A stretch of 64,000 nt of DNA from Rhynchopus euleeides (lineage: Eukaryota > Euglenozoa > Diplonemea > Diplonemida > Diplonemidae), in NCBI GenBank assembly GCA_963210315.1, contig OY723239.1, positions 1,831,501-1,895,500 of the forward strand, read 5' to 3'. Below are positions 20,036 to 31,700 of the stretch, in pieces; position 1 is the first letter of the stretch; each line of letters starts with the position of its first letter. A program made the translations under genes and the position numbers. The notes under the pieces are model-generated. The model was not told where the DNA came from. It was given only the letters and a program-made list of their open reading frames with translations, and did not search any database.

Positions 20036-21151
20036 ATGTCGGACATGCACCCCCACGACATGGACTGGTTGGGGGTGCCAGTCGTGACGGGGTACGGGGA
20101 TCCGGAAGTGGCAGTGGACACCTGCGTGTTCACGCCACACTGCCAGGCGGAGCACACCTCGCGGGGAAGGGGCCATTGCAGCACTTGCGGGCGGGCGGCC
20201 TGTAAGACCTGCATCCGGGCTTTCCTCCCGAAAAACGTGTCTGGGGATTTTGTGCAGGGTTTGGGGGAACCGACGTGGGTGTGCCCGATGTGCGCGATGG
20301 AGCAACATCGCGACAATCCCCCGGGGGACACTCGGGATCCCGACTCCCTGTCCCTCTCGGAGGACCCCCACGACGCGTCGCTGGGGGCGTCGGACGACGA
20401 GTCGTCGCTGAGGCAGCCGGGTGTCGACACACAGGGGGAACTGCGCGCGACGATCGCCGCTTTGGCAAAACGGGTGGACACGCTAGAGCGCGAGAAGCCC
20501 CCCCTCCTTTTGCGGATCCAGCAACTGGAGTTTGAGACTAAAAATCTCAAAAAGCAGCTGGGGGCCACCCTGGCACCGGAGTTCTCGCCTCACACAGTGG
20601 GGACATGGCGGGACCTGGAGGTGCCCGCGATCCGGGAGAAGATCCGGGACAGATGCAGGAAGGCCTTCAGGGAAGACGCCCTGCCCGTGAACATCGAGGA
20701 CGCGAAGGCGTACGAGTACGACGTCGCACAGTATCTCAGCACACTGACGAACACACTGGACCTCATCACCGACGGCGAACCCCCGAAGGAGGGCATCATC
20801 CGCATGCTGCACTCCAACATCAACCAGCTGACAGGGATTACGCAGCTGGGGCTGTACGGCCCGAAGCACCGGAGGGAGTACGTGGCGAGGGCTGAAATCA
20901 TCGCGCCAAAGGATTTCTCGGAGACGGCCCAGCGGCGCCTGCTGAAAGGAGTGGCTGAAGAGGCAAAGAAGGAGGGGGAGCACCGCGGACGGGACGGGGA
21001 CAGGAGGGACCGTGACTACCGGAACTCACGCCAGCAGAGGTCCGTCCCGGCCCACAGCCGCGACAGGAAGCAGGCAGCACCACCTACGACTCGCGATCGT
21101 GACTGGGACAGAAAGGCGCCGGGCGGAAAGCCGGGAAAGGACCGGCAGTGA
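20036..21151 (+). CDS. Gag-like zinc-finger protein (ORF1), copy 2
   Basis: 371 aa, identical in sequence to the ORF at 2152-3267, including the CxxC clusters near the N-terminus, the Arg/Asp-rich tail and the CAG TGA CTG stop context. The ATG immediately follows the minisatellite. Confidence 0.72.
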   Translation: MSDMHPHDMDWLGVPVVTGYGDPEVAVDTCVFTPHCQAEHTSRGRGHCSTCGRAACKTCIRAFLPKNVSGDFVQGLGEPTWVCPMCAMEQHRDNPPGDTRDPDSLSLSEDPHDASLGASDDESSLRQPGVDTQGELRATIAALAKRVDTLEREKPPLLLRIQQLEFETKNLKKQLGATLAPEFSPHTVGTWRDLEVPAIREKIRDRCRKAFREDALPVNIEDAKAYEYDVAQYLSTLTNTLDLITDGEPPKEGIIRMLHSNINQLTGITQLGLYGPKHRREYVARAEIIAPKDFSETAQRRLLKGVAEEAKKEGEHRGRDGDRRDRDYRNSRQQRSVPAHSRDRKQAAPPTTRDRDWDRKAPGGKPGKDRQ

Positions 21152-21187
21152 CTGGCCTTGAGGCCGGTCCCTCCACCTCCCGCACCG

Positions 21188-22111
21188 ATGCAGCGGGAAG
21201 CAACAGAACCCCCCCTGACAACAACTCAGCGAGAGAAGATTTTAAGATCGGCAAGGCAGACACTGGCGGACTGCCTCTCGGAGTCATATTGGCGCAGCAT
21301 CAGGAGCTGTTACAGACGGTACCGAAGGTTCAAGGAAAACTGGGAAAAGGGGAGGGGGCGGATCTCCCACGACATGGCAATCATCCTCTGGACGGCAAAA
21401 CTCCGATGCATCGACTCGAGGACACGGAGCACAGCGCTGCAGTACACGGTCAACATCGGAGCGGCACTGAAGCGGTACGAGGGGGTGCAGCTCGGGGAGA
21501 GCCAGGAACTCATGGATTACAGAAGGGGACTCAAGAAACAGGGTGCTCTGCGGGCCCAGCAGCAGAAGCCCCCTGCGACGGCCCCGGAGGTGGAAGACAT
21601 CATCGAAGCGGAGAGGCGGAGTTTAGTACAGCTGGCCATCTCAATCTGCTGGGCGGGGGCGGCGCGTCTGGCAGACGTGCGGGGTTTGTTGGCGAAGGAG
21701 GTGCGTATCCGGGCGGACGGGGTGGTGGCGGTGCAGTGGTGCAACACAAAGGGGGACCCATGGAAGCTCGGTCGTTTCACGGGTCTGGAGCTGCCACCAA
21801 AACAGCTCGGACGTCTCCGCCGCCTCCTGTCATCCACAACGAGCCCCCTGCAGTGCCTTTTCGAGGGGGTGTCTTACCACAAGGTGGCGAGGGCGGTGAA
21901 ACGCATCAACCCTGCTCTGACCCCACATTCACTACGTCGGGGAGCGATACATCATTTGGCCCTGCAGGGGACGCCGTTGGACGACATCCAAACACTGAGC
22001 AGACACGCAACAAAGGAGGCCATGTTGAGGTACTGCCCGACAGCGGCGCTGGAGCAGGTGTCACGCACGGCAGCCACGTCCCGAAAAATGCGCGGAACGG
22101 GGACACAGTGA
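21188..22111 (+). CDS. Tyrosine recombinase/integrase (ORF2), copy 2
   Basis: 307 aa, identical to the recombinase at 3304-4227, with the same HSLRRGA and SRHATKEAMLRY active-site boxes. No disabling change, so this copy could also be functional. Confidence 0.87.
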   Translation: MQREATEPPLTTTQREKILRSARQTLADCLSESYWRSIRSCYRRYRRFKENWEKGRGRISHDMAIILWTAKLRCIDSRTRSTALQYTVNIGAALKRYEGVQLGESQELMDYRRGLKKQGALRAQQQKPPATAPEVEDIIEAERRSLVQLAISICWAGAARLADVRGLLAKEVRIRADGVVAVQWCNTKGDPWKLGRFTGLELPPKQLGRLRRLLSSTTSPLQCLFEGVSYHKVARAVKRINPALTPHSLRRGAIHHLALQGTPLDDIQTLSRHATKEAMLRYCPTAALEQVSRTAATSRKMRGTGTQ

Positions 22112-23853
22112 CCAATCACCTTCTGCGGGCAAAGATCCCCTCGCTGTCCTGGCTACCTAGAACGCGAAAGTACGTGAGGGACGGCAGCATTCCACCAGAG
22201 GGGTCACAGGAGCAGGTCGATGCCTCGGGTCTGCATGACGACACGTTTGGGCCTGGCCTGGACACGCTGTACGACGACTGCTTCGCAGTGAGGGTATCAT
22301 CTCGGAGGGCGCGGCCCCCCGCCACTAGATCCACACCGGCGCCGGGCACGGACTACATCGCGCCGATCTGCAGCAGTTTCTTGAACCTCGACAGGCTGCG
22401 GGAGCTGGACACCACAGGGGAGCTTGACGGCGTCCTCGACATGATCACGGACCCCGCGGCATTCTACTCGAAGTTCATCCCGGGTGCCATCAAGCGGATT
22501 AAATCACAGCCCGACGCGTGCGACAAAGTCTCAAGACATCTGCGGACACACCTCAGCGCTTTGATCGGTTTCGAAGTCCTCGAGACCGCCCCGCAGAGTT
22601 TGGTGCTGCACGCATTCACAGTGCCAAAGAAGTCGGGGGGTTTGCGTTTCGTGCTGGATGGAAGACCACTCAACGCCCTCATGACGCACCCATTCGACAT
22701 GCGCCTCCCTCCGATCACCGACGTGATAGATCAAATTACATCGCACAGCTGGGCAGCACTGGCTGATGGGAAGAGCTGGTTCTACCAGTTTCCCGTGCAC
22801 CCGGAAATCCGCGAATACTTCGGGGTGAACGTGGGTGACCGTCGAGGGGATTATGTCCGCACACGTCTGAAAGCGTTGTGCATGGGGTGGTCATTCGCAC
22901 CCTGCATCGCGCACCGCTCCGCCCGGGTCCTCCTGCCACAGGAAGAGGGGGCCACGTGGGTGGATAACTTCATTGTGTTGGGGGGGTCGGAGGAAGGAGT
23001 ACAGAGTTCGTTTGACGCTTTCCTCCACCGGTGCGCCGAGACCAACGCTGTGATGAACCTCGATGACCCAGACTACGGGCACCCGGTGCAGCGATTCACC
23101 TCGTTCGGGATCGCGTTCGATCTGAGAAACCACCGCTACAGATCAGACGAATCATGGCTGGAGAAGTTCCTGTCGGGGACAGAGTTGAGGGCAGTTGTCG
23201 GGGGGAAGCCCGCTACACCAAGAGAGATCTTCAAAGTCGTGGGGGGTTTGGTGTGGCATGCCTACACGACGAAGGCCCACCTGTGTTTCCTCCCGTCAAC
23301 CCTGACTTTCATGAAGGACATTGCAGCTGCCTCAGTCGATGACCGGGGCGCGTGGGATCGCCAGGTGGCGGTCCGACCCTCAGTGCGAGCCGAGATCAAG
23401 ATGCGTACTCACCGCATGCGGGCCAACTTTTGGGTACTTCGACCGCCGACGGACGCAGTAACAGTGTGGTCTGACGCGTCATCGACGCGCTGGGGGGTTC
23501 TCATCGACACAGCCGCTCCGCTCGTGGCATACGAAGATTTCCAGGGGCCGAGTTCCGGGCACCACATATACCTGAAGGAGGCACACGCGGCGCGCCAGGC
23601 AGTACGCCTTACCGCCCTACACTATACGAACAAGCGGGTACGTCTGATGGTCGACAACCTACCCCTCGTGCACTCAATACAGCGGGGGCATTCGTCATCG
23701 TTCGTGGCAAACGGAATACTTGCGGATCTCTTCACGGTTGCACAGGGCGCTGAGCTCTGCATCGAATGCATGTGGGTCCCAACTGATGAGCAGAAAGCAG
23801 ATCAGTACACCCGGGGGTCGTCATCAGAGCACTACGTCCGCATTCCGCCCTAG
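22108..23853 (+). CDS. Reverse transcriptase-RNase H (ORF3), copy 2
   Basis: Identical to 4224-5969, including WVDNFIVLG at the RT catalytic motif C and a complete RNase H Asp/Glu set. It lies in the -1 frame relative to the recombinase and lacks an early ATG, as in copy 1. Confidence 0.85.
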   Translation: MTNHLLRAKIPSLSWLPRTRKYVRDGSIPPEGSQEQVDASGLHDDTFGPGLDTLYDDCFAVRVSSRRARPPATRSTPAPGTDYIAPICSSFLNLDRLRELDTTGELDGVLDMITDPAAFYSKFIPGAIKRIKSQPDACDKVSRHLRTHLSALIGFEVLETAPQSLVLHAFTVPKKSGGLRFVLDGRPLNALMTHPFDMRLPPITDVIDQITSHSWAALADGKSWFYQFPVHPEIREYFGVNVGDRRGDYVRTRLKALCMGWSFAPCIAHRSARVLLPQEEGATWVDNFIVLGGSEEGVQSSFDAFLHRCAETNAVMNLDDPDYGHPVQRFTSFGIAFDLRNHRYRSDESWLEKFLSGTELRAVVGGKPATPREIFKVVGGLVWHAYTTKAHLCFLPSTLTFMKDIAAASVDDRGAWDRQVAVRPSVRAEIKMRTHRMRANFWVLRPPTDAVTVWSDASSTRWGVLIDTAAPLVAYEDFQGPSSGHHIYLKEAHAARQAVRLTALHYTNKRVRLMVDNLPLVHSIQRGHSSSFVANGILADLFTVAQGAELCIECMWVPTDEQKADQYTRGSSSEHYVRIPP

Positions 23854-23914
23854 ACTCCACCGGCCATCTAACAAAACGCGTGGCGTCCCTTGGCCCAAGG
23901 GCCCTCAGGGTCCT

Positions 23915-23979
23915 AGGTGGAAGCGATCAATGCAAAAATCATCTGAAAGGAAGACTCGAGAGACTGCTGCTGTATTTTG
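23915..23979 (+). repeat. Split direct repeat B1, copy 2
   Basis: Same 65 bp as 6031-6095; repeated as B2 at 24312-24376. Confidence 0.87.
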
Positions 23980-24290
23980 GTAAAACACACCCCGTGTGGT
24001 AGAGAAAATACGGCAAGAGTCTCGGTGGGTCGGAAGAGCAGATGGTTCCCGCAACAGCTCCCGGGGAGCGGCGGGTATTTCGCATAGGATGCCGGATGTG
24101 TGAACACGTTTGTGCGGTTTGCCCTGTGTTGTGTGAACATATGTGTATGTGTGTGTGTATGCTCCACCCAACCCGACACATTTTCTGTACTTCAGACAGG
24201 TAAGGTCACTCGACACGCGGGGGGGGGGGGGGGGTTTGTTGTGTGTTTTTTCTGCCAGCCGACATCACTAGCGCCAGCGAGAAAAAAAAA
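23975..24290 (+). repeat. Split direct repeat A2, copy 2
   Basis: Direct repeat of 18880-19191. The poly-G tract is longer here than in the other three A repeats, which shows how quickly these runs change. Confidence 0.87.
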
Positions 24291-24311
24291 CGCGTGACGA
24301 GTGACGGGTTG

Positions 24312-24376
24312 AGGTGGAAGCGATCAATGCAAAAATCATCTGAAAGGAAGACTCGAGAGACTGCTGCTGTATTTTG
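24312..24376 (+). repeat. Split direct repeat B2, copy 2
   Basis: Equivalent to 6425-6489, with the same 21-bp spacer after A2; marks the right end of the second element. Confidence 0.85.
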
Positions 24377-24384
24377 CAGCCAAC

Positions 24385-24905
24385 AGCCAGACGTTCACTA
24401 CCGTGGCCTCCGGCGGCTGGGGGGCTCCGCCCCCCAGACCCCCTGTGGCGTATGTCTCGTACTCAAGTCCTTCGAATCCCATCAGATCGGGGGATCCAAC
24501 CACTCCAGTCGCCTCAGGACGCAGCCAACTCACACAGAATCTGTTCGCCCACACGAACAGATGTTCACTACCGTGGCCTCCGGCGGCTGGGGGGCTCACG
24601 CCCCCCAGACCCCCGATGTAGCGTGTGCCCGTCTGTCTATCTCACTTACCCCGGATACAGTGCTGCGTAGGAGGTCAGCACCACATCCATGAAGCGCTTC
24701 TTCGAAGCCTGGCTGACATCGGACAGGAGGTCGGACTTCCCCACCTGGGAGGTACACTCGCCGCGTTGGCGACATGCGTGACATGCGACACGATACCTGA
24801 AACGTGAGTGTGCCTGGCTAACACGGGCATTTCAACGGTCTGCCGGCGACCGTCCCCCAAACCAGTAAACCAGCAGTTTTGGAAAATCGGAGAGGTCACC
24901 CTACT
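24385..24905 (+). repeat. Dispersed 0.5-kb repeat (unit 2 copy)
   Basis: Same as 6498-7018 and also similar to 39180-39704. Duplicated with the unit. Confidence 0.8.
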
Positions 24906-25194
24906 ACCCTGTGACAATGTGACATGAAAAAAAAAACGCCAGACCTCTCACGTCACCCCCTACCCCACCCACCCGCCACCCATCGCCACACACACCTCTG
25001 ATTCAGGAATGTCATTCTGTAAACCTGCTTGACCCTTGAATCGCCCTCCAGCCCCTTCGCGCGTTGCAACATCGCGCATTGTGCCATCCACCCTCTCACA
25101 GGCAGGGGCAGCGAGAGACGCTGCACCAGGCCAAGGGGTCGGGGTTGGGTGTCCCGACACCCCACCCACCACCCCACCCCGCACACGCCACAAA

Positions 25195-27119
25195 ATGGCC
25201 TCCGGCCCATGCAGTCTCCACGTGACCTTCTGCGGGATGGATGCAGTGGTCACATTTGAATCACCCACACTGGCGAGCTTCTTCCGAGCAGCCGCAGCAG
25301 TGCCATGCTTAGGGCTTGAGCAGGACTCCCTTGGGGCGGGCCTTGTACTCGAGCGTCGCCTGCCGGATGGGGGGTCCGGTGTGCGTATAGCGACTGATGA
25401 GGATCTTAAGGATGCGCTGCACATGGGAGTGAAGGTAGCCCTGGCACGCAGGTCTCTGAAACGGGCAGCCGCGTCGCGAGGGGGGATGCCACTGTCTGTG
25501 CTGGAGGGGGTCGCAGCGAAGCGTCTCGCGTCTCTCCCACAAGGGAGGGTTGCGCAGCGGTGTGACTTTACATCGCCTGGGTGTCTTGCCGACCCGCGCA
25601 TTCTGTTTATGGCAGGTGTTGCGTTGGTGGATGCGTACGGCGCTCCGACGACGGCGCCCGAAATATTCGAGCTGCTTCAGAAGCCTTCTGTTGCAGTGTA
25701 TTACATCGAGTGTCGCGGGCAGAAGTTTGAAGTTCTCAAGCTGCACAAAAAAGGCGATGCCTTCCCGACCTGGCACTGTTACAGCACTTCCCTGAACTGC
25801 CAGGTGTGGCGGTGCACAGGGTTGGAGGTATGCAGGGTGCAAAGTCTTCCAAGGATATGGGAGAGCTGGGGTGTTGTTGGGGGTGTTCTCGCGATCGGCG
25901 CATCCCCGCTGGCTCTGCTCTTTTCCTCTTTTCCTCTTTTCCTCTTTTCCTCTTTTCCTCTTTTCCTCTTTTCCTCTTTTCCTCTTTTCCTCTTTTCCTC
26001 TTTTCCTCTTTTCCTCTTTTCCTCTTTTCCTCTTTTCCTCTTTTCCTCTTTTCCTCTTTTCCTCTTTTCCTCTTTTCCTCTTTTCCTCTTTTCCTCTTTT
26101 CCTCTTTTCCTCTTTTCCTCTTTTTGCTCTTTTCCTCTTTTCCTCTTTCCTCTTTCCTCTTTCCTCTTTCTCTTCGCTTGGTTTACAATTTGGAGGGTTT
26201 TTTTACTGCAACAGGGCCCCTGTCAGTGTCAAAAAGATAGTAGGCAGCGCTTGGGCAACAAATTCAACCTCCTCATCAGGCTGCGGAACTGCTTTTGGTT
26301 TGCCCGGATTTGGCGCACAAACAACAGCCTTATCTTATTCGCTCTCAAGTGCAGCAGCCCCTCTGAGACAGCGGCACTCACCGGAGGCTGCGAGGAACAC
26401 AACCAAGTGTAGTTTGAAGTGTGCCCGAGAATGGGAAGGTCGCATCATTATCCCACAGAGTGACAGAGCAAAGGACCGTCGTTGTTCTGAGCAGTCGTTC
26501 TGAGGCAGATGTCCACCAAGTGAGGAGGCTTTGATGTTGGGCCAGCATACCCTTCAATGGTGATGGCTAACACCGCATGAACATGTGTTCCCCTTACACT
26601 TCTGCACTCGCACAGCTCCTCGAGAATACGCTGCAGACGGACAACACCATCGATGCGCAGATACCGAAGGGCGTGCTTCGGGCTGCCGCAACACCACGCG
26701 AGTGGACCATTCTTGAGGTATGTGTCTGTCCTGCGGTTGATACAAGCAATGTGTGTATTTGAATTAAGGTTTCCTTTACGTCTTGCTCAGCGCAGCCTTC
26801 ATGCCCTTTTGATCTTCTTCTTCATGTCGGCCCCAGCCTTGCTGGCGTTCCGATTCTCTGTCCGGCCTTGGCCAGCGTTTTGTGATGCCCAGTCTGTTGA
26901 ACTATGTCACTCTGGACATTCTTCCGGTTCCTGTCATGTCGAACCGTTGAAGTGCTTCTTCACGTGCGGTCAACATGTCATCCATCCCACATAATGTCAT
27001 GAATACGCAACACCCACCCCACCACGTCTCAGGCACAGCTCAACCGCGAGGAGACATTGCAGGCTGCTCTGAACAGCGTGGAAGCGGACATCCGCCCGAA
27101 GACACGCCATCCCGACTGA
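25195..27119 (+). CDS. Three-exon gene of unknown function (copy 2)
   Basis: Proposed exons 25195-25827, 26616-26717 and 27033-27119, all phase 0 with GAG|GTATG donors, encoding the same 273-aa product as 7308-9222. The exons show no change; the differences sit in intron 1 (microsatellite length and a few substitutions). That fits the exon-intron model but is not proof, given the overall near-identity. Confidence 0.55.
25918..26173 (+). repeat. TTTTCCTC microsatellite, copy 2
   Basis: Same array as 8031-8276, about 10 bp longer, broken near 26122 by TTTTTGCTC. It lies in intron 1 of the copy-2 gene. Confidence 0.95.
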
Positions 27120-28061
27120 TACGTGTATCTCTATGTTGCACATGCAGACCCTTCGCGCTCTGTTCAGTCAGCTGCAGGAGGCTGACTCGGGAAGGCGGGC
27201 AGCAATCAGTAGCGGCGCCTGGTGGCCATGGTGCAGAGCTACCGCGTACACACTGCTCTGCTCTGTGTGGGCTGCGGGGTATTTATTCATCAACCTTCGG
27301 CACCCGGTGCGTCGGGCCGCATATGTGAGCATGGCAGCCGCCAGGCAACGCCGCCACCAGTCTCAGCAACAGTCACCCGCACCGGCACCAACACCAGCAC
27401 CAGCACCGACACAGGGCAGCCCCCAGAAGCAAAGTGGGGCACATTGCATACGGCAGGGGTCAATACCCACCCCGCCGCCCGGACTGCCTTCGTGTAGTGT
27501 GGCAGCACCACGATGAGAGGGTTTGCAAGGGGCTCGCCCGGCCAGCAGTGGCGGTGCGTGGGTGGCCTTGCAGGGCATGCAAGTGTCTTGCGTCCTGACG
27601 TGCAGCCATCGGCGGATGTGGCATCCGGTGGCGGGGGGCTGAGGCGTTCCTGCCGGGTGCTTCCCACAGCTGTCTTCAGTCAGGCGGCGGGTGGTGCGCA
27701 GTGCGATGTGTGGTCGCCGTGGTGTGGGGCGAATGTCAAATACCCTGCCTTGCACAGGGCGTGTCTGTGTTGCCCTGACACCGCAACCCGCTAGCCTGCT
27801 GTGCCACAGTGGGGCCGCTGACCGCACCCCTGCCTGTCTCTGCCGTGCCCCAAAGAGAGAGGATCCTTGCCAGCCTCAACAGCCCGCAGCGCCCTCTCTT
27901 GGCAAAGTGCAAACCACCACAGCTTGTCGTGCTTCTGGGCACAGGATCCAACACAGGCCTGGTGGCGGAGTGGAGGGAACTGTCCTTGACGAGTTACGAG
28001 CAACGAAGCGGAGCGGAGTCACGAAGTAACGAAGGATATCGGACGACTGACGCTTTTGGAT

Positions 28062-28191
28062 TACCGTAAACGGAAAAAGGGTGGATCGTAAAAAATGTTC
28101 GGGAAAAACCCATTTGTTCCGTCTTTTTTACGGTCCACCGATAGTACGGTTCACCTTTATTACGGTCCACACCATATTTCCTTTTACGGTA
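28062..28191 (+). repeat. 130-bp foldback element upstream of gene B
   Basis: Same as 10165-10294, at the same distance from the start codon of gene B. Confidence 0.75.
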
Positions 28192-28705
28192 GTACATTCA
28201 TGCCACTTCACAAAGCCTCAACACAGCCTTGAGACGGCAAGTGTGCGCTCAACAAGAAGTAGTCTGGAACTGTTCTCCCACAGTTGCTGGACAGGGTGTC
28301 CACATTAAAGCGAAAGGAGTACGATTATGCACCACATGCGCTGCCAGGTGCTGTGGCCCCACTTACCTGGAGGCCTCAGGCCTGGAAGACACCACTGCTG
28401 TTGTGGAACATGTTGTGTTGCAGCTGCATGTGGTCAGTCTGAGGGGATGCAGGCGTGTTGTTGTCTGTCCAGTCGCATGAGGATGCAACGGGGCGGTTGG
28501 TTCCATTTCCATTCCTTCTCAGCAGCTGCGACTCAATCGCAGTAAAAACAGACTCAAACCAACAGAGAGGAGGAGGTGGTCCCAGCCCCCGTCCCAACAG
28601 ATCAGGCTGAGTTGAAGAGTAGAGGATGCACTGGTCTTTGCACACCCACACACATGCACCACACAGACAGAGTTGACACCTGCAGGGTCAGCGGTGTGAA
28701 GGAAG

Positions 28706-31700
28706 ATGTCAACGACAGCGGGGTCGGGTGTGCAGGCTGCGAAGGCTTTGGCGTCTCCAGCCACAACCACGAAGACAACCACAACAACAACCGCAACCGC
28801 AACCACAACCACAGCAGATGCTGTGAAGACGGCGTGGGAGGCGGTGGAGCAGCTGCACGCACAGGTGGAGAGCAGGGTGGGTGATGGCGGGGAGGCAGTG
28901 GAGGTGGACAGGAAGCTGGAGGCGGCGCTTGGGGAGTGGCACGACGCACTGTGCCACAGCGTGATTGCTGCGATGAACAAGTGCCTGGAGCGGAGGAAGG
29001 GGCGGGGCGTCGCCGTCGGGGAATGTGCATCACTGGCGTTGGGGGCGCGGAAAGAACTGGAGAAGGCGGCGAAGGAGTTCAAGCGGGCAGCAGGGTTGGT
29101 CACAGCGAGCAAGGGGGTGAGCCGGTTCGGCGACGGGATCCGTGAGATCGACGTGGACCAGGGGTGGAGCGACTTCTTTCAGGGGGCGTCGTACGTAATG
29201 CCGCTGCTTGCGACGGTGCAGGCTGCGATGGAGGCGGAGTGCGAGGGGTACGTCATTTGCGGTGCGTGTGGGATTGCGCTGAAGGCGGAGTGCAAGGAGC
29301 GGCACGTGGGGAAGTGCGAGAAGCTGGACGAGGCGGGGCGGGGTGGCGGTGGGCGGTTCGAGACGATGACTGCGGACTGGGCGGTGCAGCAGGTGGAAGG
29401 GAAGGCAGAGCCGTACCTGCGTCTGTACTCGCTGGAGAGCCCGCTGTGCTACGGGGTGAACGCGGCGATGCGCGAGGTCGCGTTCTCGAAGAAGCGGGAG
29501 CGCTACGAGCCGATGAAGGGGTTTGCGTATTCCCTGTACCGCGCAATGCTGTCGCAGCCGAAGTACGAGGGGACGGTGTTCCGCGCAATGGACTTCCGTG
29601 TGAAGGAGTCGCTGTACTCGGTGGGGGCGGTTGTGACGATGCCGCACCCCACAAGCGCAAGCGAGGATCCGGACGTCGTGAAGGACTTCCTGGGGAAGGG
29701 GGAGGGCGGGGACGAGGTGCAGGGCACCATCCTCGTGCTGCGTGTGCGGACGGGGCGCAGCATCGCCCAGTTCAGCCGCTTCCCCAAGGAGAAGGAGGTG
29801 CTGATCGCGACAAACACACAGTTCCGTGTGGTGGGGCGGCCTGACGTCGGTGTGCTGCGTCTGCTGGAGATGGCGCTGGACTCAAGCCTGCGCAACGTCG
29901 TGGTGGTGGAGCTGCAGGAAGTCGACTTCGATCACTGGGGCAAGCTCACTGACATCATGACAGATGTGGAAAGGGTGCGCAACGCCCCGCTGCTTCATAC
30001 CATCAAGACGAAGGTCGAAAGGGAGAAGGAGCATCAGTACCATCCGGTGACCCGTTCGGTTGTGTTTGTGGGTTACCCACCCAGCACGGAGATGCCTGTT
30101 GTGGACGGGAAGACGCTGCTCGAGAGGGCGGTGGAGGTGGAACACAACGAGCAGGTGGTGTCGCTGTGCTGTGCCAACCTGGCACACGCAGGTCGCACGG
30201 AGGACCTCAACAAGGCGCTCGAGACAGCGTTGCGCATGAACGAGAGCGGGAGCCACTACAACACCGCGGCAGTGCTGCTGAGCAAGGGTGCGGATGTTGG
30301 GTCCCTACCGCAGGAGCTGCACACAGCAGGTGTCGCGATCGTTGCGTGTGCTTGCAAGCGAGCGGTGTTGGACAAGGCAATTGGCGCCCTTGGGGACACG
30401 TTCTGGAGGGCGTACGAGCAAGAGGGACCGCGGAAAGGGTGGACTGTGCTGCATGCGGCAGCCGCAAGGAACCGTTCTGACCTGCTGGAGGATGTCCTCC
30501 TGTCGGGCAAGCTATCGCCTGACACGGTGGATGCGTTGGGGCGCACTGCTTGCAGCGTCGCTGCTGCTTCCGGCTGTGTCGACGCTTTGCACATCCTCAT
30601 CAAGGTCGGACAAGCAGATGTGAACAAGGCCGACAATGACGGTGCGACGCCGTGTGCCAGGGCCGCACAGAAAGGACACGTGGACGCTGTTCGTACACTC
30701 ATCGCTGAAGGACGTGCTGATGTGAATCAGCCTGCCAACGACGGGAAGACACCCTGTTTCTTCGCAGCTGAGAACGGATACCTTGTATCGCTGCGCATCC
30801 TCATCACGGAAGGACATGCTGATGTGACTATGGCACACAACATACTTGGCGGTGAGACGCCGTGTCATAGGGCAGCTCATGAGGGGCATCCTGACACAGT
30901 GCGGCTCCTCATCACTGAAGGACATGCTGATGTGAACAAGGCCGCTCGGAACGGTTGCACACCCTGTTTCTTCGCAGCTCAGAATGGACACGTTGAAGTG
31001 TTGCGCATCCTCATCACTGAAGGACATGCTGATGTAAGTAAGGCCCTCACCGACGGGAGGACTCCGTGTTTCATGGCAGCTCAGGAGGGCCACGCCGACG
31101 CATTGCGCATCCTCATCACGGAAGGACATGCTGATGTGAATGCGGCCGACAACGACGGGATGACTCCGTGTCAGGCGGCAGCTCAGGGGGGGCACGCGGA
31201 CGCATTGCGCATCCTCATCACGGAAGGACATGCTGATGTGAATGCGGCCGACAACGACGGGAGGACTCCGTGTCGGGCGGCAGCTTATGGTGGCCACGCC
31301 GACGCATTGCGCATCCTCATCACTGAAGGACATGCTGATGTGAATGCGGCTGACAACGACGGGAGGACTCCGTGTCGGGCGGCAGCTCAGGGGGGGCACG
31401 CGGACGCATTGCGCATCCTCATCACGGAAGGACATGCTGATGTGAATGCGGCCGACAACGACGGGAGGACTCCGTGTCGGGCGGCAGCTTATGGTGGCCA
31501 CGCCGACGCATTGCGCATCCTCATCACGGAAGGACATGCTGATGTGAATGCGGCTGACAACGACGGGAGGACTCCGTGTCGAGCGGCAGCTCAGGGGGGG
31601 CACGCGGACGCATTGCGCATCCTCATCACTGAAGGACATGCTGATGTGAATGCGGCTGACAACGACGGGAGGACTCCGTGTCGAGCGGCAGCTCAGGGGG

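Larger units (their letters stand above)
18880..24376 (+). mobile_element. VIPER/Ngaro-like retrotransposon, copy 2
   Basis: Same structure as 941-6489: A1 18880-19191, B1 23915-23979, A2 23975-24290, B2 24312-24376. It sits at the same place in unit 2, so it was duplicated with its surroundings rather than inserted again. All three ORFs are intact and give the same proteins as copy 1. Confidence 0.85.
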